Source: Streptomyces sp. ISL-94
Lineage (GTDB): Bacteria; Actinomycetota; Actinomycetes; Streptomycetales; Streptomycetaceae
Length of the DNA stretch: 64,000 bases
Assembly (NCBI RefSeq): GCF_018614075.1
Contig: NZ_JAGGOZ010000118.1
Location: forward strand, 1-64,000
Direction of reading: 5' to 3'
Shown: positions 25,901 to 32,407 of the stretch, piece after piece
How positions within the stretch are numbered: the first letter of the stretch is position 1
Layout: each line of letters opens with the position of its first letter
Program-made: the position numbers and the translations under genes
Notes under the pieces: model-generated
What the model was told of the DNA's origin: nothing
Database searches by the model: none
The model's input: the letters and a program-made list of their open reading frames with translations, nothing else

Positions 25901-26867
25901 CTCGAGCTACCACCAACTCGGCATCGTGGCCCACGTACGAGGCCAGCTGGACGAGGCAGAACAGTGGTACCGGCAGTCACTCGCCATCAGAAAGGACCTG
26001 CGGGACCGGCCCGGAATCGCCTCGAGCTACCACCAACTCGGCATCGTGGCCCACGTACGAGGCCAGCTGGACGAGGCAGAACAGTGGCACCAGCGTTCCC
26101 TGGCGGTCAAGGAGAATCTGAGAGATCGACCCGGCATGGCCTCGAGCTATCACGAACTCGGCATGGTGGCCCAGTTCTGCAGGCGGCTGGACAAGGCGGA
26201 ACGGCGGTACCTGCAGGCTCTGGCCATCGAGGAGGATCTTAGGGATCGGCCCGGGATGGTCTTGACTTATCACCAGCTCGGCAGGGTGGCTCAGGAGCGA
26301 GGGCGACTGGACGAGGCGGAACAGTGGTACCGGCAGTCACTCGCCATCGCCGAGGACCTGCGGGACCGGCCCGGGATCGCCTCGAGCTACCACCAGCTCG
26401 GCATCGTGGCCCAGTTGCAGGGGCGACTGGGCAAGGCGGAACGGCGGTACCGGCAGTCACTGGCCATCAGGAAGGACCTGCGGGACCAGCCCGGAATCGC
26501 CTCGAGCTACCACCAGCTCGGCAGGGTGGCCCAGGAGCGAGGGCGGCTGGACAAGGCGGAACGGCGGTACCGGCAGTCACTGGCCATCAAGGAGGGCTTG
26601 CCGGATCGGCCCGGGATGGCTTTCAGCTACGGGCAGCTCGGGCTTCTCTCTGAGGAACGAGGCGACCCGCGAGAAGCCCTGGAATGGATGGTCAGGTGTG
26701 TGGCCTGCTTTGAGGAATTCCCTCACCCCGCGACTGGGCCGGGCCCCGAACTTCTCAAGCGCATGGTGTCGTCACTTGGGTTGGAGGCCCTTGAAGAATC
26801 CTGGCAGGCGGTCACGGGCGAGCCGGTGCCCCCCTCGGTTCGCGACTACGTCCAAGGTGATCCGTAA
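22980..26867 (+). CDS. CHAT protease - STAND NTPase - TPR protein
   Basis: A 1295-aa protein starting at ATG 22980, with GGTGGAG 6 nt upstream. Residues about 1-390 form a CHAT caspase-like peptidase with the dyad His232 (HFDGHGAF) and Cys293 (VVLNACQSAMVG). Residues about 425-760 form a STAND/NB-ARC ATPase: Walker A HGSAGIGKT (Lys463), Walker B LLLIWDN (Asp543), IITSRTP sensor and GNPLCMRLM. Winged-helix/linker sequence follows, then eight 40-residue TPR-type repeats (about 934-1245). The layout parallels NLR-like sensors: TPR ligand binding, NTPase oligomerisation, CHAT activation. A role in antiphage or self-killing defence is inferred. The next gene encodes a small membrane protein, possibly its substrate. 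Confidence 0.85.
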   Translation: MVERLLVDLGTDGRVAVSEWRSGEAFPSPVGGPMQLTWPLDTQSLDDLCWYLEEYLRAPFGVYSDRGPQIAGQLPGWGAQVFEAIFGTGPARDAYMRAWTRAGSGSLEIVLRSESAQLLGLPWEVMADPGHPKPIALGWAAMTRSLPTAKLGEVFTVEGSRLRVLMVISRPRGEADVGYQMIARPLLRRLEAVRGNVDLVVLRPPTLERLGEVLHEAREAGEPFQIVHFDGHGAFGEPAEPESNWGPSTFQGPGPRGMLEFEQPAGGSDLVPAERVAQVLGQARVPVVVLNACQSAMVGSQVEAAVATRLLQEGARAVVAMAYSVYAVAAAEFMTAFYERLFAGDRVADAVAAGRRRLAQHDQRPSPKGLLPLDDWMVPVLYYRSEVSFPGLRTERKAGESTEAILDRISKQPNDGNDGTASPDERLTSDGEFVGRDGLLYSLDVAARLQRVVVLHGSAGIGKTELAKAFGRWCRDTGAVDATDSVIWHSFEPGLASFGLDGVINSIGLRMFGTRFALLQNRTQRETAVKEVLKHRRLLLIWDNFECVYTMPDPTRATPALSEEERGALRGFLNHITRNGKSAVIITSRTPETWLGEVRRIEVPGLEPEEANQYAEEILAPYSRGRQRRAQKAFGELMQWLEGNPLCMRLMLPHLDTREPQDLLDVLQGAVPMPENESDILSASVAYSFAHVPAADQQTLAALSLLHGAADAKVLGTFSQDAVAPGRFRGHTAEDWQQLLRRAAGIGLLTELGDDIYRIPPALPAFLAARWRNEEPKGYRDQHQAASLALLNAYAALSERLKYRLSAGDAQSAIAVIDTQRRTLGSLLGYALDHAMWEQAKQIVELLDTYWKVRGLFIEAGLWLGRARLALENSNGAPPCLDSAAGALWLIVVESEASQQVRAHQLSQAENTYQDILQALQEQPPSNEQRSHLATTYHGLGRVGQERGWLNEAEQWYQQSLAIRRDLRDRPGIASSYHQLGIVAHVRGQLDEAEQWYRQSLAIRKDLRDRPGIASSYHQLGIVAHVRGQLDEAEQWHQRSLAVKENLRDRPGMASSYHELGMVAQFCRRLDKAERRYLQALAIEEDLRDRPGMVLTYHQLGRVAQERGRLDEAEQWYRQSLAIAEDLRDRPGIASSYHQLGIVAQLQGRLGKAERRYRQSLAIRKDLRDQPGIASSYHQLGRVAQERGRLDKAERRYRQSLAIKEGLPDRPGMAFSYGQLGLLSEERGDPREALEWMVRCVACFEEFPHPATGPGPELLKRMVSSLGLEALEESWQAVTGEPVPPSVRDYVQGDP
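25786..26665 (+). repeat. 120-bp tandem repeats encoding TPR units
   Basis: About seven and a half units with an exact 120-bp period (40 aa). Consensus core: SSYHQLGxVAxxxGxLDEAE, then the QWYRQSLAI helix. Several units are almost identical in DNA, including long identical runs at 25921 and 26041. Such homogeneity points to recent duplication or gene conversion, and to easy gain or loss of units. Confidence 0.9.
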
Positions 26868-26898
26868 CCCCATGACTGATGGAACAGGAGACCTGTCC

Positions 26899-27279
26899 AT
26901 GACCCATCCGGTTGAAGCTGGCGCCCGAGCAGCGGCACGACGCCTTACGACGCCGAGCACGCCCGCCCTTCTCACCGATGTAGAGGCCGCCTTGCACGGC
27001 CGCAGGGCGACAGATCGACCCGATCAGTACGGCGATCCCATCTCCCTCGGCGCTCTGATCGTCAGCATCGCCAGCCTCGCCTGGACAATCTATAACGACC
27101 GTAAGGAGGACAACCCGGCTCCTCGCCGAGACGTGATCACCCGATGCATCCGCGTCCAACTCGACCAGTCCGATGTGCAGCGTGTTGCACTCAGCCCGGT
27201 AGAGCAGGAGCGGGTCATCGACGTCACCGTGGAAGAGACACTGAACTCGGCCCAACCCGAGCAACCGCGCCGCGAATAG
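26899..27279 (+). CDS. Small single-pass membrane protein beside CHAT-STAND
   Basis: A 126-aa protein. Residues about 1-45 are soluble and Ala/Arg-rich, followed by one hydrophobic segment ISLGALIVSIASLAWTIY at about 53-70 and then a charged cytosolic-type C-terminal half (VEQERVIDVTVEETL). I chose ATG 26899 because AGGAG lies 10 nt upstream; ATG 26872 is in frame but has no ribosome site. It lies 31 bp after the CHAT-STAND gene, so it is likely co-transcribed. Possible roles are membrane effector, CHAT substrate or membrane anchor. A hairpin follows at 27341. No known family was recognised with certainty. Confidence 0.7.
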   Translation: MTHPVEAGARAAARRLTTPSTPALLTDVEAALHGRRATDRPDQYGDPISLGALIVSIASLAWTIYNDRKEDNPAPRRDVITRCIRVQLDQSDVQRVALSPVEQERVIDVTVEETLNSAQPEQPRRE

Positions 27280-27340
27280 ACACCGAGCCAATTTCAACCA
27301 TATGGCCCACGGCTCCGGAGAGGGCGCTTATTAGGGAGAC

Positions 27341-27358
27341 GCACCTCAAATGAGGTGC
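27341..27358 (+). terminator. Hairpin after the small membrane protein gene
   Basis: A perfect 8-bp stem (GCACCTCA/TGAGGTGC) with an AA loop, 61 bp after the stop codon, followed by CTGCTT. A weak intrinsic terminator or regulatory hairpin before the gene at 27455. Confidence 0.5.
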
Positions 27359-27454
27359 CTGCTTGTCGGCGGTAGGTTCGATCTCCGAATCTATTCACCG
27401 AAACCGACTCCTTCGGAGAGGTTCATATCACCGCACTTCGAAAAGGAAGGAATC

Positions 27455-27691
27455 ATGAACAGCTTCTACGAAGACCAACCCACGGCGAAGCTGTCAGGAA
27501 TGCTTGCCATTGCGGACGGCCTCAGCGACTTCAAGTCCTGCGATGAGATTATCGACGTTCTACGGGCACGCCATCCTGAAGTCCGCGAAGCGACTCTCAA
27601 ATGGGCGAAAACTGGGAGTTTCGAGGGAGAGAGCGACCTGCATCAAGTCGTGATCAAGGTTTGCTTTAGAGCGGCAAGGGATCACGGGTGA
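27455..27691 (+). CDS. Small orphan protein (78 aa)
   Basis: MNSFYEDQPTAKLSGMLAIA starts at ATG 27455 with AAGGAAGG 4-5 nt upstream, a strong site that decides the start over the longer open frame. The protein is soluble, helical and mildly acidic (SCDEIIDVLRARHPEV, SDLHQVVIKVCFRAARDHG). No family is recognised. Its size and place after the CHAT-STAND operon would suit a regulator or immunity-type factor, but nothing in the sequence proves it. Confidence 0.5.
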   Translation: MNSFYEDQPTAKLSGMLAIADGLSDFKSCDEIIDVLRARHPEVREATLKWAKTGSFEGESDLHQVVIKVCFRAARDHG

Positions 27692-28335
27692 GGAGCGTCT
27701 CGAAGCTCTCCCCACGGCACGCTGACCTTCAGTCGGGGAACGGGAGAGGGATGGGGAGCCTGCCCCGGGTGCAGCTGGCCCATCGCATTTCAGAACAGGT
27801 CGCTATGGTCGGAGCGAGGCTATTCATCGCTGCCATACCACTTGGCGGGACACCGCCGCCGGCCGAAGTCCGCTAGGTCCGGAAGTCACGTCAGCAGCGT
27901 CGCTCACAGCTCGGGGTGGGGGAGTCAATGCACTGGGTCCGCGTCCGCAGGCCTCACCAGTCGCAGGACATAACGAAATAGCACCCTTGCTCACTTCGAC
28001 AATCGGCGCAGAGCTCGCCGGTTGGACTGCCAGACCGACCCTTCTCAGGTACCAGGCACTCACCCGATATTCTGCACACATACATGACACCGGCACGCCT
28101 TCGCCGCCATATCGAGGCATTGGCGAACCGACTTGGCGAACAGCGTCCGCTTGGTCGTGCACTTCAGTGGACGTCCGGTGCCTGCCGTGTCGCCCGGCCT
28201 TCACCCGAGCGATATGGGCCCTTGTGGCGCTGACAAGGGAAACTCCCTGGTCACGGTCGGTGTGACAGCCGTGGTGGTCGCCCGTGGTCGCAGGCTGGAA
28301 GCATCCACTTCCCCCTCCTCACGGAGGCGATCCCC
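27692..28335. other. Non-coding region before integrase B
   Basis: No supported gene; the short open frames here are not protein-like. It is partly AT-rich (28000-28130). The last 95 bp match the leader of integrase A. Confidence 0.4.
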
Positions 28336-29692
28336 ATGCGTACCAGCGTCGGCCGTGGCCGTATCTACCGCCGCTGCGGCTGCAGGGACACCCACCACCA
28401 GCTCGGTACACACTGCCCTCGCCTGCTCACCGACAGCGACCATGGAACTTGGAACTTCGCCGTTGACGTCCCCACCCCAGCCCGTCGCCGGACGACGGTG
28501 CGCCGGGGCGGATTCCCCAGCCAGGATTCAGCCGAGCAGGCCCTGCGCCGGTTCCTCGAAGGCGAGGCCGGCGGATACGACGCGGACCCCAACCAGACGG
28601 TCGCCTCCTACCTGAACGCCTGGCTGACCGCGAAGGCCCTTGTACTGAAGCCCACCACCATGGCCCGCTACCGCGACTATGTCCGAAACGACCTCACCCC
28701 CGCGTTCGGCACCCTCAAACTCGACCAGCTCGCACACCGCCACATCTCGGCCTACGTCACCTGCCAGCTCGCCGCCGGCCGCGGCCACACCACCCTCTAC
28801 CGCTGCCTGGCCACCCTCTCCAGCGCCCTCGGCGACGCCGTCCGCCAACACCGCCTCCCCCACAACCCGGCCAGTCCCCCGATCCTGCGCCGCCCGGCAG
28901 CGCCGGAGCGACACATCTGGACAGCGCAGGAGGCCGCCCGCTTCCTCACGTACTGCCACCAGGCGGACCCGGAGATGGCCGACCTGTTCGAGTTCCTCAT
29001 CGGCACTGGCCTGCGCAAGGGCGAAGCCCTCGGCCTCCACTGGAACGACGTCCACCTGACCGAAGACGTCCTCTACGTGCGCTGCACGCTCTCGGCCATC
29101 GACAACAACCACCTGGTCATCACCGCGCCGAAGACCCGATCGAGCCGAGGCTGGGTGGCCATCTCACCCCGTGTCGCCACCGCCCTCCGACACCATGCAC
29201 GAACAACTCCCCTTACGCGGGGCGATCCCGACGATCCGTTCACCGGACTGGTCTTCTGCCGGCCCGACGGCCGTCCTCTCGGACCGCATCAGGTTCTGGA
29301 CCGGCTCCACCAACTGTCCGAGGAAGCAGGCGTCCCGCGGATCACGGTGCACGACCTGCGTCACCTGGCCGCCACGATCACGATCACCGCCGGCGTTCCC
29401 CTCACCGTGGTCTCCAAGACGCTGCGGCACTCCACCCTGTCGACGACCGCCAACCTCTACAGCCACCTCACCCAGCAGGCAGCCCGCGAAGCCGTCGACA
29501 CCATCGACCACACGCTCACCGGAGCCGAGAAGGCCAGCCACAAAACGAGCCATACATCGTGGCTGCGACCACCACGCGACCACATCCACCGGCTCCGCGA
29601 GGTTGTGCGCCGACTCCGCTCCCCCGCCGTTGCCGGGTTCAGTGCCACGGCCGACCGGGCGCAGACCGGACGTGCGACCACACTGCGACCAC
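28274..29692. repeat. Putative arm-type sites flanking integrase B
   Basis: GTGGTCGC at 28274-28281 and 28284-28291; inverted GCGACCAC at 29565-29572, 29576-29583, 29674-29681 and 29685-29692. Spacing and placement match element A. Confidence 0.45.
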
Positions 29693-29733
29693 CACGCCCC
29701 CGGACGCACGAAAGGCCGCCCTCCCATTTCTGA
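28336..29733 (+). CDS. int: Tyrosine site-specific integrase of element B
   Basis: A 465-aa integrase, nearly collinear with the one at 15380 (one residue shorter near residue 20). Catalytic residues are Arg227, Lys266, His339-Arg342, His365 and Tyr375. ATG 28336 has GGAGG at the same spacing as integrase A. It ends 30 bp before att copy 3, inside the tRNA. As the integrase next to the intact tRNA it belongs to the most recently inserted element. It differs from integrase A mainly in the N-terminal third and the C-terminal tail. Confidence 0.95.
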   Translation: MRTSVGRGRIYRRCGCRDTHHQLGTHCPRLLTDSDHGTWNFAVDVPTPARRRTTVRRGGFPSQDSAEQALRRFLEGEAGGYDADPNQTVASYLNAWLTAKALVLKPTTMARYRDYVRNDLTPAFGTLKLDQLAHRHISAYVTCQLAAGRGHTTLYRCLATLSSALGDAVRQHRLPHNPASPPILRRPAAPERHIWTAQEAARFLTYCHQADPEMADLFEFLIGTGLRKGEALGLHWNDVHLTEDVLYVRCTLSAIDNNHLVITAPKTRSSRGWVAISPRVATALRHHARTTPLTRGDPDDPFTGLVFCRPDGRPLGPHQVLDRLHQLSEEAGVPRITVHDLRHLAATITITAGVPLTVVSKTLRHSTLSTTANLYSHLTQQAAREAVDTIDHTLTGAEKASHKTSHTSWLRPPRDHIHRLREVVRRLRSPAVAGFSATADRAQTGRATTLRPPRPRTHERPPSHF

Positions 29734-29763
29734 GAAGACGGCCTCCGACCTGCGTAAAGCACA

Positions 29764-29838
<75 letters not shown>

Positions 29839-29946
29839 ATGCCCGCTGACCTGGGGTTTCCCCTGGTTGAACGTGCAGGAGAACAATACCGCACTTCGGA
29901 GGGTGGTCGCGCGCACCTTTCCGTGACCCCTCCGGGAGGTCGCGGC

Positions 29947-30309
29947 TCAGCCCGGGTCCGGGGCCAGCTCGGGGTGGGCGGCGGCCAGGCGTTTCGGGGC
30001 CGCCTGGAGCCAGGAGTCGGTCAGGATCGCGCGCAGCTCGGCCTGGTCCTGGACGGCCGCCAGGCGGATCCGGAGCCAGGCGTAGTTGTCGTCGTGGCCC
30101 GCGCGCACGAAGAACTTCTCCGGCTCGGCCGCGATCAGCTCGGCCCGGTCCTCTTTCGGACATTTCACGCCGATCGAGGTGTCGTCGTCGGAGAGCGCGA
30201 CGAAGATCTTCCCGCTCACCCGGAAGGTCGGCATGCCCCAGGCGAGCCTTTCGCTGCTGTCCGGGAGCGACAGCGCGATCGTGCGGACGTCCTGCGCGGT
30301 TGCGGCCAT
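29947..30309 (-). CDS. MmcQ/YjbR family protein
   Basis: A 120-aa protein of the MmcQ/YjbR fold (a CyaY-like DNA-binding family): MAATAQDVRTIALSLPDSSE, WGMPTFRVSGKIFVAL, CPKEDRAELIAAEP, and YAWLRIRLAAV near the end. The length is typical. Cellular role in Streptomyces unknown. First chromosomal gene beyond the tRNA. The ATG at 30309 is chosen from the family N-terminus. Confidence 0.85.
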   Translation of the reverse strand: MAATAQDVRTIALSLPDSSERLAWGMPTFRVSGKIFVALSDDDTSIGVKCPKEDRAELIAAEPEKFFVRAGHDDNYAWLRIRLAAVQDQAELRAILTDSWLQAAPKRLAAAHPELAPDPG

Positions 30310-30387
30310 ACCGCGTCTCCTCTCCGAAGCCGGCCACCGGTGACCTTTTTCGGATGACCGTAGACCCCGTCCTCTTCTCCGGCCGTC

Positions 30388-30933
30388 TCAGCCGCGCCGG
30401 TCCTCCCGCTCGTGGAGCAGGGCCACCAGCTCCGCCGCCAGGGCCTTGGCGGTGGCGAGTCCCTCCGTCCCCCACCGGCGCGGCACCACGTCCACCGCGC
30501 ACACCGTGCCCAGGACGATCCCGCGCCGGTCCGTCAGCGGCGCGCCCACGTACGAGCGCACCCCGCTCCCGTCCACCACCGCGTTGCCCGCGAAGCGCGC
30601 GAAGTCCCGTACGTCCTCCAGCACCAGCGCCCGCCGGCGCACCACCACGTGCGGACAGTAGCCGTGGTCCCGGGCCAGCACCCGGGCCGGGTAGCCGCTC
30701 GCCGGGGCGTCGGACGCGTGGTGCAGGCCGGCGAAGAACTGCCGTTCCTCGCCGATGAAGTTGACCCCGGCGTAGGGCGCGGCCAGTTCGTCCGCGACGC
30801 GCCGGGCGAAGGCGTCCAGTTCGGTGTCCGCCCGTTCTCCCAGGCCCAGTTCGCGCAGCCGGACGACGCGGGTCGGCGCCTCCCGGTCCACGGGTGTGAG
30901 CAGCAGGTGTCCGGTCGATTCGTAGTACGTCAT
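30388..30933 (-). CDS. GAF-domain protein of the conservon
   Basis: A 181-aa protein with a single GAF domain over about 25-175 (FARRVADELAAPYAGVNFIG, DHGYCPHVVVRRRALVLED, SYVGAPLTDRRGIVLGTVCAVD). CPHVV and the C in VCAVD could bind a ligand or cofactor, but no family-specific ligand is evident. Its ATG overlaps the GTPase stop (ATGA), so it is the fifth gene of the conservon operon. Some conservons add a cytochrome P450 or other effector at this place; a GAF gene suggests small-molecule or redox input to the GTPase switch. Confidence 0.8.
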   Translation of the reverse strand: MTYYESTGHLLLTPVDREAPTRVVRLRELGLGERADTELDAFARRVADELAAPYAGVNFIGEERQFFAGLHHASDAPASGYPARVLARDHGYCPHVVVRRRALVLEDVRDFARFAGNAVVDGSGVRSYVGAPLTDRRGIVLGTVCAVDVVPRRWGTEGLATAKALAAELVALLHEREDRRG

Positions 30934-31550
30934 GACGGTTCCCCCGACTCCGAAGACGAAGAGCTGGTTATGGATGCGGATGCGGATGCGGACATGCACA
31001 GAAGATGGCGGACCAGGGCGGCCAGCGCCCCCGTCCCCGAGCTCGCCAGGCGCGCGTCGCACCGTACGACGGGCACCTCGGGCCCGAGCCCCATCGCGTC
31101 GCGGACCTCGCCGGGCGCGTAGCGGTGACCGTCGTCGAACTCGTTGACGGCGACGATGAAGCCGATGCCGCGCCGCTCGAAGAAGTCCACGGCGGGGAAG
31201 CAGTCGGCCAGGCGGCGGGTGTCGGCGAGGACCACCGCCCCGAGCGCGCCGGCGCACAGCTCCTCCCACAGGAACCAGAAGCGGTGCTGGCCGGGCGTGC
31301 CGAAGAGGTAGAGCACGGTGCGCCGGTCGAGCGTGATGCGGCCGAAGTCCAGCGCGACGGTGGTCGTGGTCTTCGCCTCGACGCCGTCCAGCGGGTCGGC
31401 GGTCTCGCTGAGGTCGCTCAGCAGCTCCTCCGTACTCAGCGGCTCGATCTCGCTCACCGCGCTCACGAAGGTGGTCTTGCCCGCCCCGAAGCCCCCCGCC
31501 ACCAGGATCTTCAGGGTCGCGGGAGCGTCACAGTCGTTTGCGTAGGCCAT
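30930..31550 (-). CDS. cvnD: Conservon small GTPase (CvnD type)
   Basis: A 206-aa Ras-like/MglA-like GTPase: P-loop GGFGAGKTTFVS, switch residues EAKTTTTVALDFG, LFGTPGQHRFWFLW in place of DxxG, NEFDDG in place of NKxD and CDAR near the end. These substitutions are usual for CvnD proteins. CvnD works with CvnA-C as a membrane-associated heterocomplex in morphological and metabolic control. It overlaps the DUF742 gene by 23 nt and the GAF gene by 4 nt. The unusual C-terminal tail is Ser/Ala-rich. Confidence 0.92.
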   Translation of the reverse strand: MAYANDCDAPATLKILVAGGFGAGKTTFVSAVSEIEPLSTEELLSDLSETADPLDGVEAKTTTTVALDFGRITLDRRTVLYLFGTPGQHRFWFLWEELCAGALGAVVLADTRRLADCFPAVDFFERRGIGFIVAVNEFDDGHRYAPGEVRDAMGLGPEVPVVRCDARLASSGTGALAALVRHLLCMSASASASITSSSSSESGEPS

Positions 31551-31944
31551 CGAGCACCGCCTGGAGCAGGTTCTGGTCGTCGGCGGCGAACGCGCCGCCG
31601 CCCGGGAAGCGCGGCGCCTGCGCCATGACGGCCCCGTGTTCCATCAGATCGGACAGCAGCACTTTCACCACCACCGCGGGCAGGCGCAGCTGTCCGGCCA
31701 CTTCGGCGACCGTGACGGCCGCGGCGCCCGCGCACAGCCGGAGCGCGAGGGTGTGTTCCGCCCCCAGCGGTACGCGCGGGCGTACGCCGGTGGCCGTCAC
31801 CAGGGAGAGCAGGTCGAGGGCGACGCCGGGCCGGGTCCGCCCGCCGCTGGCGGTGTACGGGCGCATCACCCGGCCGGCCGAATCGTCGAGCCAGGGCGTG
31901 TCCCGCCCCTTCGCGTACGCCCCCGTCGCGCGGGTCCTCATCAC
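31528..31944 (-). CDS. cvnC: Conservon DUF742 protein (CvnC type)
   Basis: A 138-aa DUF742 protein, predicted winged helix: MRPYTASGGRTRPGVALDLL, LCAGAAAVTVAEVAGQLRLPAVVVKVLLSDLMEHG in pieces, and NLLQAVLDGLRKRL near the end. CvnC is an adaptor of the conservon complex. It begins in the last codon of cvnB (4-nt overlap) and ends within cvnD (23-nt overlap). Confidence 0.92.
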   Translation of the reverse strand: MMRTRATGAYAKGRDTPWLDDSAGRVMRPYTASGGRTRPGVALDLLSLVTATGVRPRVPLGAEHTLALRLCAGAAAVTVAEVAGQLRLPAVVVKVLLSDLMEHGAVMAQAPRFPGGGAFAADDQNLLQAVLDGLRKRL

Positions 31945-32372
31945 TCCGGGTCGGCGGCGGGCCGCCGCGGCGGGGCCGCCAGGTACGGTCGGACGCTCTT
32001 GACCAGCATCGCCATCTCGTAGCCGAGCACCCCGGCGTCGGCCTCGCGGTCGGCGAGCACGGCCAGACAGGTGCCGGATCCGGCCGCGGAGACGAACACG
32101 AGCGCGGTGTCGAGTTCGACGACGACCTGCCGCACCTCGGCGCCGTCCCCGAAGCGGGAGCCGGCGCTGCGGCCCAGCGAGTACAGGCCGGAGGCCAGCG
32201 CCGCCATGTGGTCGGCGCTGTCCGGGTCCAGGCCGTGCACGCAGGTCACGAGGCCGTCGGCGGTGAGGAGTACGGCGCTGCGCGTGTACGGCACGCGCTG
32301 CACGAGGCCGCTGAGCAGCCAGTCGAGGTCCGAGAGCCGGCTGCCGGTCTTCGTCGCCACTTCGCCGCTCAT
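31941..32372 (-). CDS. cvnB: Conservon Roadblock/LC7 protein (CvnB type)
   Basis: A 143-aa Roadblock/LC7 protein: LDWLLSGLVQRVPYTRSAVL, LTADGLVTCVHGLD, ALASGLYSLGRSAG and GSGTCLAVLADREADAG. These are dimeric GTPase-activating-like partners of small GTPases. The start is set at ATG 32372 by AAGGAG 9 nt upstream. ATG 32411, overlapping the cvnA stop as ATGA, is a real alternative that adds 13 residues. Confidence 0.92.
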   Translation of the reverse strand: MSGEVATKTGSRLSDLDWLLSGLVQRVPYTRSAVLLTADGLVTCVHGLDPDSADHMAALASGLYSLGRSAGSRFGDGAEVRQVVVELDTALVFVSAAGSGTCLAVLADREADAGVLGYEMAMLVKSVRPYLAAPPRRPAADPE

Positions 32373-32407
32373 GGGGGTGAGCTCCTTGCTGAGGTGAGGG
32401 GTCGGGG

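Noticed and set aside
25786..26665. 120-bp repeats as a possible CRISPR or satellite
   Set aside because: They encode in-frame TPR units of one protein with no spacers.
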